Below are positions 24,028-35,231 of a stretch of DNA of 64,000 bases, one piece after another (position 1 is the first letter of the stretch; the number at the start of each line of letters is the position of its first letter). The translations under genes and the position numbers were made by a program. The notes below the pieces were generated by a model. The model worked only from the letters and a program-made list of their open reading frames with translations. It searched no databases and was not told where the DNA came from. Source of the DNA: Blasia pusilla (taxonomy: Eukaryota; Marchantiophyta; Marchantiopsida; Blasiales); assembly GCA_050084515.1 (NCBI GenBank), contig CM114274.1, forward strand, positions 10,416,001-10,480,000. Direction: 5' to 3'.

Positions 24028-24575
24028 GCAGCCCGTCAGAGTCCAACAGGTTGCGTGCCTCCGCCGTCTTGGGTACGTCGCCACGTGCGCAAGCAACCCG
24101 TCGCAGACCGACGGGTTGAGCGCCTCCGTCGTCTTCGGACAAGAACGCGAGGTACCCGGGCAACCCGTCGGAGACCGACATGTTGCGCGCCTCCGCCGTG
24201 TTCGGACAAGAACGGGACGTACCCAGGCAATCCGTCAGAGACCGTTGGGTTGCACGCTTCCCTCGTCAAGGGTTAAGAACGCGGGCTTCCCGCGCAACTC
24301 GTCGGAGTCTGACAGGTTGCACACTTCCTTCATGTAAGCACCACAAGGCGAGGCCCTTGCGCAACCCCTTGGAGGGTGACAGGTTGCACGCCTCGCCGTC
24401 TTTGGGCAAATAGGTGCGGCACCCGCGGAACTTGTCGAGAACAGACGGTTTGCACGTCTCCGGCATCTTTGGGCAAGAAGGAGCGGTATCCGAGCAACTC
24501 ATCGGAGAGCGACGGGTTGCCAGCTTTGACCATGTTTGGCAGAAGCGTGCAACCCGTCCGAAGCCGACGGGTTGC
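24028..24575. repeat. Palindrome array in the A/B bidirectional promoter, copy I (nine sites, 67-bp period)
   Basis: Sites begin at about 24028, 24093, 24160, 24227, 24294, 24361, 24427, 24493 and 24549, nearly all 65-67 bp apart. Spacers share GCCTCCGCCGTCTTCGGACA and AAGAACG(C/G)G, so the real unit is a 67-bp tandem repeat containing the palindrome. The array lies between the two divergent TATA boxes. Confidence 0.93.
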
Positions 24576-24802
24576 AGGCTTTGGTTAGCTTGGGTTAATT
24601 GTTGAGTTACCAAGACTCCGATGGGTTCCAACAAAATGAAGTGTGCTTCGCAACCCACGTCTCTGCTTCCCAAATCCGGTAACACATTTCAACACAATTG
24701 AATGTGTTGCAACAGAATTGGATCCATTGTGTCAGACAATGTCACCTACTGAATTCATCTTGTCAGTAAAAATCATTCAGGAGTATCTGTTTTCTTATTC
24801 AC

Positions 24803-24811
24803 TATAAATTA
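24803..24811 (+). promoter_or_regulatory. TATA box of gene B, copy I
   Basis: TATAAATTA lies about 65 bp upstream of the gene B ATG and is followed by a CT-rich leader (TTCTCATTCTCATTCTC). Box, leader and spacing are conserved in copy III (62479-62488, minus). Confidence 0.75.
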
Positions 24812-24872
24812 AAAATTCTCATTCTCATTCTCTTTCTGATTCTCACCCTCCTCCCGTACGAAATTTCTGGGA

Positions 24873-27800
24873 ATGGATAATTATGTTAAGCTCACTTGTG
24901 GCAGTCATCTGGAGGCCCTTCCTCAATCAGAAATCATTCAATCCCAAGCTCGTGAGTCTTTCATAGCAGTGGATGAAAATTTTCTGTCTGTTCGATTTCT
25001 TCTCCAAATTGGAACCATCTTTGTATCCAAAGATGTTAGGGTGGACGGTACGGAAGACATAATAGGTGAGACGGTCCAGCCAGTGACCTCAGATCGTAAA
25101 GTATGGAATCTCCTACCTCCAAGAAATGGTCAATTCAGAGTTTACGGCCTGCCCCTGAATTCGTCTGTTTCCCAAGTAGACGGTCTAGAATTTCCTAGTG
25201 CTCCGAGCTCTACATTTGCAACTCCAAGCTCTGCAGATCCGGCTTCGACTCCAACTTCACACGCTCATATCAATGTTCTTCCTGAAGAGATTCTGGATGT
25301 TATCAACCTCAGTGGATCTGTCGGACACCAACCAGGCCCTTTGTCCGCCTACTCGTTTCTCTTGCGAGTATCAAGCAATAGTTTGCTTTCGTCTCTGGCC
25401 TTGAAAATGTTCAAGTACATTCTTGTCGACGAGCTGCCGCCCACGTACGATGGTAATTGCATTTTTGAGTTGCCTCCACTTGCCTCCTCTGCTCAAAAGA
25501 AAGATGGAGGGCGCTGAAGGGTATGGGAGAAAAGTCGATTGTCATCGATGGTGCAGGCTTCAACGGACTAGTGCTTCAATTCGAGATGGTCCTTGGATTG
25601 TCTCCCGCCGCCAATGCGTGGGAGCCTTGGAGTGTAGAAGTTCAGCATGCCCGTATCTAGAGCTCAACGGGCAAGTCAATACATCGCAATTCCCCCCCAA
25701 GAATGCAGAAACTCCATAGGAGGTCGGTGCCACCATACCGCCGGGAGGCCATTGATGTCCTCATTGTTAGGCATCGCCTTTTTGCGTTGGAGTGTGTCCT
25801 CCATACATATTATTCATTGTCCACGACTTGGGCTCCACGTTAGAGTACACAAGGCTGGAAATTCATGTTGGCTCCCACACTCATCGTGTGATCGATGCAA
25901 TTCAGAGACACATCAAGGAGGATATGGCGAAGAAAGTTGCCGAGGTCTACAGAAACTCTACGGGTTCAAAGCTCGGAATGATCAAGCTCACAACAACATC
26001 ACAAATTTGTGAACAATTGCTTGGAATCCCTGGACAGGGCGAGATCACGGCGGCTGAGGAGAAACAACTCTGGGAAAATCTCGCATTTCTCGCTGATCCT
26101 GAATGCTTCCGGAATTTGCTGCGTCAAATACGGGTTCTGGATGGAAAGACGGCCGAAATGGATGCCATCGCTAGAATCAAGGCCAACTCCAGATTTCCAT
26201 TCATTCAAAGATGGTAGTTCATGGGCCAAGGAGGCGAGGGATCCAGGGCCCATGTCTTCAAAATGTCAACCAATGTCCGTCGAGTGGCCTCGATCTTATA
26301 GATCGAATGATGGAAGGGGAAGATCTTTACGGCAGCTGAGTAAGCTTTGATATTTGCTACAGAGTGTTGAATGGATGGTTGACAATGGGTGCTCACGTTT
26401 ATGATCATGTGGAGAAGGGACTCAAAACTATATTTTTCTGTGAAGTAAAAGCTGAAGACGTTGGCAGTTTGAAGATGTGCTGGTTACTCTTATTGGAGGT
26501 GGTGAAGGAAAACAAAAGGCCACCTCCGGAAATTTATGGGTTCATGGCGGACAATGGACAACCTGGGTGGATAGCTATCCGGGAAGTTTTCTGGGGTGGA
26601 GAGGTTCAACCGGAGAGGGGAAGGTCGGATGCTTTCCATTGGCAATAGTTTGTGACCCGGTACACCAAATCTTGCATCAAGGAGAATAAGAGGACAAAGC
26701 ATGTCACTCTACTCCAACGCTGCAAGGACAAAAAAACTTGAAACAAGCCATGGAATGCCAAGAAGAACTTCATGGGTGGTGGAGGAAGCATGCGATTGAG
26801 GGGAAGTACAAAGAGTTGTGCTATTGGTTGAGTTGGTGGATTGTAAGTATGAGACAATGGGGAAACTTCATGCGGCAGGTGAGTTCACTATTTTGTCTTG
26901 TCAAGCTCACGCTAAGAATTGTTTATAAAGTTGCAACTCAAGTTGAGAAGTGTGGGAACTATAGGGATTTCAAGCCGAAGAAACCAAGCAAGCTGTCGGT
27001 TGCGATGGGTTGCCCGAGTGTGCAACCCGTCGGAAACCGACGGGTTGCATCCAAAATTTTGGTGCAACCCGTATACAAGTATGCAAGTCACATGTTTACA
27101 AGGCCTGCAAATAGTTTGACTTGGATGGGTTTCAGATGACTTGCACTTGGATCTTCGAGCCCGGAGTGGCCAAAGGTTCTTGCAACCCGTTTGAATCCGA
27201 CGGGTTGCAGTAGGTGGGTTTAGGGTTGCAACACGTCAGGACTTGACGGGTCGCAGAGTCGTTCATGGGATGCCTCGGCCTTGCAACCCATCTGGTTCTG
27301 ACACGTAGATTATTTCTTTGACTCCTTAGCTATTTTTGTTCCCTTCTAACATTGCCGTCGTTGGAGGGATTGAACATTCATGAAAATGCCCTCTGCCCCA
27401 ACACAAGTGGAGCAAAAAGTGTTCATTCCTCCTGGAGGTTGTCACAAGCATGCCAACAAATTTCACTTGTGGAGGCATGCCAACAAGACCAAGCAAGAGC
27501 AATGCTACAGTCTGCAGCATCCCATATCTTCCTCACAAAAGGCATAACAAAAGGAAGGGGGTCGTCGATCTACGAGCTCTATGTCAGGACGGCTGTGAGA
27601 TCTAGTGATGAAAAACTGTATGTGGAAGCCTTCAACCGGTGCGTAGCTGGAACTCCCCTCGAGCAAGACGTACACATTGGTGGGGATATTCTTGGGCGGG
27701 TTTCAAGACGTCCCATACAGATGGTGGTAGAGCAGTCCAAGCGAGACTCGTGGAGACCAGATAAGTATCTTGACTTCAGGCAGGTGAAGAGGGAGCATCG

Positions 27801-28875
27801 AGGAACGAATCCGGTAATTGATTTGGATGAGGAAATTATGCCGCCCAGGTATTTGGGGACCCCGGACCGCTCCCAAATCCGTGATGGAGACCCTTCTCCA
27901 AAATCAGTGAATGTCTTATTTCAAAAGCCCTGCGTTGCTGGAAGTTCACAACATCCGGTCATTGGGGTGGTTCAACAATATGGGATTCTGGTAATGGAGG
28001 TGGATTGCAACCTAAAACGGTGGCATATATCTCGGAGCAACCTAGGACGTGGACCCACTTGCACGGCAGGATCCGATGGCATTAGGAGAGCATGCGGCAC
28101 TTTCCTAAATAAGAACTATACAAGGACTGGAAGACCACTGCCTGGGTTTTGGGGACTCAAAACCTTTGATCGTTTCACGAGGACCGGGGATCAATTGAAG
28201 TACTTCTTCTGCCCAAATGAATCTTGCGCTTTCTGGAAGTCTTATTTGGTTGCCATTGGAGCTCCGGGGAATACCCCCACGATTTGGCCCATCGCCGTAG
28301 ATACGAACTGCACTCAAGACAAAGTGGACAATCTTACAAGTGTCGGTTTCAGACTCGTAGACGGGGGAAGTTCGGAGCATGTTCACATTACAGAGACCTT
28401 TGCATTTTGTATTCAACCCAAGATTGATGTCAACATGTAACCGGAGAAGGTGGATGATCTCAATCCACTATTTCTGTTTGAGTCTAGAAATGGGGTGAAG
28501 AGAAACAGAATGTGTAGGCCAACGGTGGAGAGAGCAAAGCGAATTGCATCAGCTCGGGAGGCAAAAATGGAGATCATCGCCACGAAAGATGTCGATGTCC
28601 TGCGTGGCAATGGAATAGGTAGGATGTATTGGGTCAGGAACAACACTGTAAATTCAAGTGTCACAGGGGTGTATGTGGTGCACATCTGTTGCTTTCCCAC
28701 ATGTTCCTGAGATGACTTTGTCCAAAGAGAGACAAGTGGCAAAAGGTATTTCCCTTGTAAGCACATGTACTATGTGTTGCTGGTAGTTTTAAGAGAGTTG
28801 GAGGTAGGAATAGGAATCCACCAACCAATTCTGTCCCTCAAAGAAGTGCGAAGTATTTTAAACAAACCACTTTGA
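24873..28875 (+). pseudogene. Gene B, copy I: MULE transposase with SWIM zinc finger, broken
   Basis: Starts MDNYVKLTCG at 24873, conserved in copy III. The N-terminal region has a Cys/His-rich segment near 25530-25690, readable in a second frame (DCHRWCRL, then RQCVGALECRSSACPYL), possibly a FLYWCH/FAR1-like zinc finger. The helical part at 25792-26217 leads into the DDE-like core at about 26330-26880 (ending before the GTGAGT donor at 26881). That core corresponds to copy III blocks VYDHVENGLKTIF, EIYGFMADNAQPGWIAI and SDAFHWQQSVTRY. The intron at 26881 to about 27350 holds palindromes; its acceptor reads GAG instead of the CAG of copy III. The last exon encodes a long C-terminal part and a SWIM finger near 28690-28770. 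The second SWIM Cys is a TGA (28708-28710). Other stops occur at 28438 and throughout the core. The product would bind element ends and catalyse transposition. Confidence 0.85.
26990..27305. repeat. Palindromes in the gene B intron, copy I
   Basis: A perfect site lies at 27022-27048. Degenerate sites are at about 26990, 27063, 27182, 27228 and 27282. All lie within the intron between the DDE exon and the C-terminal exon. Confidence 0.88.
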
Positions 28876-29052
28876 GGATGCAAAATGAGGTTGAGATTTT
28901 ACTTTCATTTTTCCATAACCTTCACTTTGAGCTTGAACTCTATTAAGCCCAGGCCAAATGTTAGATTGTTTCCAGACCTTGGATGGAAAAAGTGAGTGGT
29001 TCCACACTTATGATTCCACTGATTTTTCAGTTTTGTAAATTTTGTGCAATTT

Positions 29053-29079
29053 GCAACCGGTCAGACTCAGATGGGTTGC
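29053..29079. repeat. Single degenerate palindrome downstream of gene B, copy I
   Basis: GCAACCGGTCAGACTCAGAT followed by GGGTTGC. The orthologous site in copy III is at 59204-59230. Confidence 0.8.
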
Positions 29080-29224
29080 CAAAATATGGAAGAGAAAAAA
29101 AAATGTGGGACTGCTTAATAACTGAGCAAAAAAGTGCAAAAAAATTCACACAAAAAGTTTCCTCTCTTCAACCCAATGGAAACTCTCTTCAAATCATAGG
29201 AAACTCTCTTAAAAAAAAAGTATC

Positions 29225-29295
29225 TATTTCGGTTGAAGGTAGTTTCCTCTCTCCTCTCTCCTCTCTCCTCTCTTCCTCTCCTCTTACCGCACCTC
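29225..29295 (-). repeat. Right terminal repeat of MULE copy I (gene B side)
   Basis: On the minus strand it reads GAGGTGCGGTAAGAGGAGAG followed by repeated GAGAG blocks. It matches 58984-59060 base for base over long runs, and sequence outside position 29295 diverges, which places the element end here. The GA-rich core matches the left terminal repeat in inverted orientation. Confidence 0.75.
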
Positions 29296-30255
29296 AGTCT
29301 GAAGCAATCATAGACTAGATTTTCTTGGTCAGGAAATCAGATGTAAATAACCGATTTGCAAATGACTTTAAATAAAGTGGATTTTTTAAACGCACCCAAT
29401 TCTCTTCACGCTTATGGTTTGATGTTATTTTTTTATCTCAGTCCGATATTGGCGTGAGGCTTTTTATGCTTTTTCAACCCATAAGAAATCGACGGGTTGC
29501 AATCAACCTTTTGCTTCAATTTTCCTCTCAATCCAATCACGTTTTCTTCTTGATGCATACATTTCTCAGTGGCTGAGAGAATGGCGAAACCAAGTTGTCA
29601 AATGCACAACAATCTATGGTATACTTCATGCAGCCATTCATGAGCCAACATCGTCCAATGTTGTCATGAAAGTCTTCGGCTACCATTAATGATGAGTGAT
29701 TTGTTTTGTTGTGGAAAATCCCTTCATGGATGAGTATTGATCGGATGGGATATTTAATGCCTTTTGCATGAAGAGTCAACTGTCCATAATATCAACCACA
29801 TCTTCTCAGAAGTGAAACCTTGAAGGGCACATGAGTCTATTGACACCATAGTCAGAGTCTTTATTAGAAATTTTCATCGGGATTAAATTTTTTATACTGG
29901 TCAAATTATCTGCCGATGGTCCTCTAACAATAATACCCCTCAGCCGGACTTACTGTAGAGCTGGCTTAAACAAGCAATGTGAATCAAATTGGGCTCACAT
30001 GGAGAGTGATGGAAGGATGCTTGCAGTGGTCTTCTAATGTCTACTTCTTTTTCCAAGCCTGGAAAAAGAAGGTTAGTTTAGGCCCGAATATGGTCCACTT
30101 GCTACTCTCTTCTAAAGATTTCATGAATTTGAAAGCAAACAAATTTTCAAAAAAGTACAATTTTTTTGAAGGGAGGAGGCGAATTCTGCCCTTTTTTTTA
30201 AGAGAGACTCTCCTCTCTTCCTCTCTTACTCTCTCCTGCCAAAATACCAACCCCT
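29296..30255 (+). mobile_element. Gene A-side terminal fragment of another family member
   Basis: It starts with a stop-proximal gene A sequence (GAAGCAATCATAGACTAG at 29300-29317). It ends with the inverted gene A-side terminal repeat: minus strand from 30255 reads GGGGTTGGTATTTTGGCAGG, then the GA-rich block. Between 29985 and 30190 it matches copy I at 16860-17045 in reverse. It holds one palindrome at 29475-29500. The distance from gene A stop to element end (about 0.94 kb) agrees with copy I (about 1.08 kb). It adjoins the right end of copy I, suggesting copy I inserted into this older copy. Confidence 0.65.
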
Positions 30256-30880
30256 GCAGTATGGTCGTACCCACGGCGTAATGAGTTTCTGCATTTTTTG
30301 GAGAGAATTGGGAAGAATTTACGACTCCATTCCTCTTGAGGAAGGGACATCCTAGACTTCTGCACTCTAAGGCTTCAACGCATTGGCGATGAGACACAAT
30401 CCAAGGACCACCCAGGATTGAAGCGCTCGTCTGCTGCAGTCGACACCATCGGTGACAGTCCGATTTTTGGTCCATACCCTTCAACCAACCTCCATCTTTC
30501 TTCTGAGCAAGACCAACAAGTGGAGGCAACTCAAAAGTGTAGTCTCCATCATACGTTGTTGGCAGCTCATCCACTGTAATGTGCTTGAATAGTTTCAAAG
30601 GAAGAGAAGAAAGCAAAGAATTCCCCGAAACTCGAAGCAGGAATGAGTAAGCAGATGTTGGATGGCCAAAGCAACTGTGCCAAATGTGGAGCATGGAGCA
30701 CTCAAAGGTTTCAGACCGTCTTCATGAGTCGGATTAATGATTAGAGGTAGGCCATAAACTCTGAGTTATCCATTGGAGTAGGGAAAGAGGTTCCACATTT
30801 TGGAGCCTCCAATCTTCGGTTGTACTGTTTCACCAATGACATCATCCATTCCATCAACCTTGACATCCTTGACTCAAAAG
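30256..30880 (-). pseudogene. Gene B fragment, copy II (N-terminal region)
   Basis: Minus-strand sequence matches copy I gene B from about 25030 to 25735: SAYSFLLRVSGNSLLSS, then ELPPLVGLAQKKDGG. It keeps the Cys/His-rich zinc-binding-like segment in a single frame (DCHRWCRLQQ, RQCVEALECRSLGCPFL), which confirms the frameshift seen in copy I. It is cut at 30256 by the element end described above. The start codon region is missing. Confidence 0.8.
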
Positions 30881-30927
30881 CACTCATTTAGGCAGTAAGG
30901 TAGCAAGCTAAGCACCCTATCTTCCGT

Positions 30928-31204
30928 GCAACTTGTGAGAGGAAGCCCATGCAACCCGTCGTGGTCCGACGGGTTGCAGGAAGTGGGAAAGATGAGTGGT
31001 CCATGTGCAACCCATCGGAGTCCGACGGGTTGCACGGGACGCGGGCTGAATGGACCTCGTGCAGCCCGTCAGGGTCCAACGGGTCACAAGAACTACGTAG
31101 GATGAACCCCGTGCAACCCGTCGGAGTCCGACGGGTTGCACGTCGAGTCCTAGCCGTACCGCCCAAGCATTGTAGAATCAACCCGTCAGGCTCCGACGGA
31201 TTGC
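30928..31204. repeat. Palindromes in the A/B promoter, copy II
   Basis: Sites at about 30951, 31007, 31061, 31113 and 31179, spaced 52-66 bp; a half-like site lies at 30928. The array lies between the gene B fragment and the gene A TATA box, the same place as in copies I and III, although the spacer sequences differ. Confidence 0.9.
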
Positions 31205-31316
31205 AGGCAGACCACGCGGAACATGCACCGTAATGCTCCATCGTCATACAACCGGTTCCCTGTCGTACACCAACGTTCGACCGTCGTACCAGCAGTCGAG
31301 TCCAACGGCTCCGAAA

Positions 31317-31328
31317 GTATATATAAGG
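31317..31328 (+). promoter_or_regulatory. TATA box of gene A, copy II
   Basis: GTATATATAAGG follows the conserved CCAACGGCT block and lies about 250 bp upstream of the gene A ATG, as in copies I and III. Confidence 0.75.
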
Positions 31329-31574
31329 ACCATTTTCGAGGATTTTCACTTTTCCATTCTACACTTTTCAGCGCTATTTTCAACTCCCCCGTTCTCATGA
31401 CTACAAAATCTAACTTTCTACTTACTTGGACATCTAGACGGTTGGTCGTTGTCTCTTCATTTGGGGGCTACAATAGTTAGTGACGACGGTTCCGGTTGAA
31501 TCGATCTTTTCAGAGGAAACGACGAATCAGGTCAAAACCCTTCGCGCAGCATTCGATTCTAGACTTATTTCAAG

Positions 31575-34028
31575 ATGACTCAAAGAAAAAGCCAAGCCAA
31601 CAAGGTCAAAAGCCTCTCGCCTGAGTCTTGTGGAACTCCGTCTTCTATTACGCAATGCACGTATGCTGATGTAAGGCGAGAGGACATCGAGCAGCGCGTG
31701 CGCGAAGCCGAAATGAGGAAGGAGGAAATGTTGGAGAAACAAGCTTTGGAGATGCTTGCAAAGCAAGAGGAGAAGCGAGAATTAAAATTGCTCGTAGATG
31801 CAGAGAAGGCCGAGAAGAAATGTATGGAGGCGGAGATTAAGCAGAAGAAGAGGCAGGACGCGGCCCTTTGGAAAGCTAAATTGGCGAAAGCCAGGAAGGA
31901 AAAGGAAGTCGATGTAGAAGAAGAACCCTCCCATCGACCCACCAAGAGTGTGGAAATGGAGGATGTGTCATCCATGAGGTTGAGAGGTCCAATGCAAGAG
32001 ACCAACACCAACGAGCCGAGCAACCCACGAGGAAGCTGTTAGAACCCCAAGTGTCGAGATCATGGAGATCTCGAAAAGAGAAGGAGAAGAGTCTTCTGCA
32101 TCTCAGAAGCCTGTTGATGAATTTGATCTCTTCAAAATTGAAGAGTTTCAAGTAGACTTGCCACATGAGGCTCGAGAACAGCTCGTTGAACGTGACACGG
32201 ACCCAATTTTTGAGCGGGTAAGCATTGTTCTACAGTTCTCTCCGCATTGTATTAGTGCTAGTTGTTTGGAAAATTTGAATTGATAGTGTGATATTCGCAT
32301 AGGTGGTGAAGCAGATGGCACCGATGGATGGCCCGAATGCCTCGATGATTCCTCTTTTCCGACTCCAAATGATGGAATATGTCAGAGAAATCCAATCGGA
32401 GGAAGAAATTGACAAGTTGAAGCAGTCCCTGGCAATAGCTTCATTCGTTGATAGCTTCCCACCTTTCTATCTTCAACCATATGATGAGCATGGAACCCAT
32501 GCTTTGGTAACGGAGGAAGACCTAGAGAGTCTTGATGCTTTTTGGAGGCTGAGGGACGTGGAGTTCCAGAAGGCAGTGGTAGGAACCGAGTACAAGTGGA
32601 TGCATAACTTGTACTTTTTCATCTGGGATGGCAACCACCGATTCAAGGCATGATCGCAGTTTGCAGCAGAGCGTCCAAACTCCCTTGAGGCTCACTTTTG
32701 CCTGAGGGCGGTGGTCCTCCATCCCTACTTGAATCACATGGCCACAGTGGAAATGGACATACACTCCATGAACACGTAAGTATCCTAAATCTTTTCTTCC
32801 TGAAAATGAACCAGTTTTGACGCGTCGGACTCAAGAATAAAATCATTGTTAAAAATAGCTGCAACCTATCGAAAGGCGACGGGTTGCGAGAGGAAGAACT
32901 TGCTGGCGTATTTGCAATTCCTTTTGGCCCTATGTTGAGTTTCCTGGAAATCCGTCGGAGTCCTACGGGTTGCACAATCTCAAGTGTGGCCATCCCACTA
33001 GGATAGGCCCTGCAACTCGTCGGAGTCCGACCGGTTGCAAATTCATGAGAGGCGTGGTTTAAGTGGCGGATCATGCAACCCGTCGGACTCCAACGGGTTG
33101 CATGATCTTTACACAACGAGTCTTTCTTGGGGTTGTTGTGCAACCTGTCAGTCTCCAACGTATTGCAAAGCCATGCAGACCTAGACCTTCCGTAAAGAAC
33201 ATTCAACTCGTTGGACTTTGACGGGTTGCAAACCACTCAAACCAGGCCCTTTCCTACCTCATGTGCAACTCTTTGGACTCTATCAGATTGCAAACCACTC
33301 AAACTAGGGTTTTTCCAACTCCATATGATGGGTTGCAAGGCCAATCAAACTTGGCTATCTGCACTACAATTTGTGCAACCCGTTGGACTCCGACGGGTTG
33401 TAGATGAAAAACTACAGAACTATCATCAGAATCCTGAATCCAGATGCAAACATAAAACCCGGTGTGGGTGGCTTTGCAACCCGTCAATTTCCGATGGGTT
33501 GCAACCCAACCCAGATGGTCCTGGATGCAAACTGACGGTTTCTGACGTATTGCACGGAATAAGCTTTTGAAGCAACACGTCGGACTACGACGAGTTGCAA
33601 ATAGTTGTCATTTTTTTTGTCTTCTTCCAACCCGTCGAAAAACGATGGGTTACTAGTTGTAAATTTTCTTACTTCTTGTTGATGTTTGCAGCATTGTGTC
33701 TGAAGGGAATGTTACCCATCACAAGATCCAAGAATGCGACCGAGTGAGGAAGGTTCTTACGACGCACCCGTCATAATACAAAGGATTCCTCGGAGAGGAG
33801 TTGGTGGATGAGATGCTCGCAAAAGGAGCGCAAATCAAAAAGAAGACTTGGGCCAACACATTCATTTCCCAAGATGCAGTTGTTACAATACTCTACTGGT
33901 AAAAAATCCGGGCAAAAAGAAGCGCGACATTGGAGCTAGAGCGGAGAGGGAATGTTTCGGCTTCTAAGCGAGCCAAGTTCATTCAAGCTGCAGTGTCGGC
34001 GTCGACCAAGAATCTTGCAAGCAATTAA
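31575..34028 (+). pseudogene. Gene A, copy II: coiled coil and ParB-like part, 3' truncated
   Basis: ATG at 31575 (MTQRKSQANKVKS). Exon 1 (to 32217) encodes the coiled coil and ends DTDPIFERV before GTAAGC; a frameshift lies near 32040. Exon 2 (32303-32775) is open through RLQMMEYVREIQSEEE and NLYFFIWDGNHRF, then meets TGA at 32651-32653 in place of Trp, and resumes to the GTAAGT donor. The intron at 32776-33691 is full of palindromes. Exon 3 (33692 to about 34028) matches copy I exon 3 (SEGNVTHHKIQECDRVRKV) with two stops. All exon junctions agree with copy I, which strongly supports the gene model. The methyltransferase half is absent. Confidence 0.8.
32861..33653. repeat. Palindrome array in gene A intron 2, copy II (about 12 sites)
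   Basis: Sites at about 32861, 32947, 33012, 33075, 33140, 33203, 33265, 33375, 33476, 33527, 33572 and 33627. Several are spaced 62-65 bp, a period similar to copy I. Many are degenerate in one arm only. Confidence 0.9.
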
Positions 34029-35226
34029 GACAATCCTTAATCTTCTAACATCTCCTCTCCTCTCATCACACTTGTGCCAGTCATTCTTTTTACACAATTT
34101 CACTAAAGTACGCCTCTTTACTTCCAATATTGAGTCTTTTATCTTCGTTCAAGGAAGACTTTTGTACAAAAATTGATCTTTGTGTCAATTGATCTTAAGG
34201 CTCCTTTGGATCAAAGTAGCGTTGGTTTTCACGAGGCTACGTAAAAAAAATTATTATTAAGAATAATCCTGAATCTACAGGTGAAAGAATGGTTCACAGT
34301 GGGTTGGTATTCACATTACCTTCCTAGAATAAGAGGACAATTCGCACTTTCGGATGAACTCCCACGGAGTCTGGAAGTGGACGTTGGATATGCTGAGTTG
34401 TAGAAGTTTGAGATAGTTTATCAGCACTATCATTATAAGACATTCTTTTGAAGATGATGCCTTCCATTTTGGCACCTTTATAAAATGCTCTACACTATCG
34501 TGCTCGTTCTGATTTCCAACCATGTCAAAAAAAAATCTCTTGAAGGTTGTCTAAATCCAGCCAACCTCTACATGACTCGTCAAAATAGTTCAATAGTTTG
34601 GATGGAGCCTCTCAACCTCCACGTGGAGTGTCATTTGGAAATGCCAAGTGAACTTAACCAAGGGAAGATTACTCTCATATAACTGCTCCAAAATTGCAGC
34701 CTCCATTTTGGCTAGACCATCGGCATTCTTACAAGTTCACACGCCTAAACTAAAGTAATTATTGACATTCTTATAGGTCCACATGCCTAAACTAAATTAG
34801 TTATGGATGCAACACACCCTAGTCTAATGCTAATATTTTTTAAGTTTCCATTATTCCGATAAGTAGGGTAAAAAAGTAGGACCTCATGTGGTTCAAAAAT
34901 CAGCATGATTGTACCTGATCTAGATTGAGAGTACATTAGAGATATATCTTTGATCAAAATCCAAGGAAACAAAAACTACAAATGCCATGCAAGGGTGTAG
35001 GAGAGAATGAAACACAACATGCAAGGGCAGAATCCTTTCATTTCAACTCTTAGAATGGTAGCATTATAAAAATTTGTGCACCCCTCATGTGCAAGAGGGA
35101 TGCAAGGGCAAAACCCTTATACTTCATAATCTAATTGTAAGAAAGAAGTTAAAGGAGAATGAGTCAAAACTTCACTTCCCATTAAGATGCTTCAAGAAAA
35201 TATAAATCACCTCAAACTTCGCTAGG
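34029..35226. other. No gene recognised between gene A copy II and the solo LTR
   Basis: AT-rich sequence without long ORFs. Its right part may belong to the gene C element, which resumes beyond the solo LTR. Confidence 0.45.
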
Positions 35227-35231
35227 TGCTA

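Larger units (their letters stand above)
16773..29295. mobile_element. MULE copy I with divergent genes A (minus) and B (plus)
   Basis: A 12.5-kb element inserted into the gypsy pol. The left end GGGGGCTGGTATTTAGGCAG has a matching end at 30255 on the opposite strand. The right end, GAGGTGCGGTAAGAGG read inwards, matches the left end of copy III at 58984. Inside lie gene A (minus), a bidirectional promoter and gene B (plus). About 40 copies of the 27-bp palindrome lie only in non-coding parts. No clear target-site duplication was found. Classification as MULE rests on the gene B transposase. Confidence 0.8.

Noticed and set aside
16773-29295. Helitron or Maverick identity for the large element
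   Set aside because: There is no Rep/helicase, polymerase B or capsid-like gene; gene B has DDE-like and SWIM features of MULEs and the ends are inverted GA-rich repeats.
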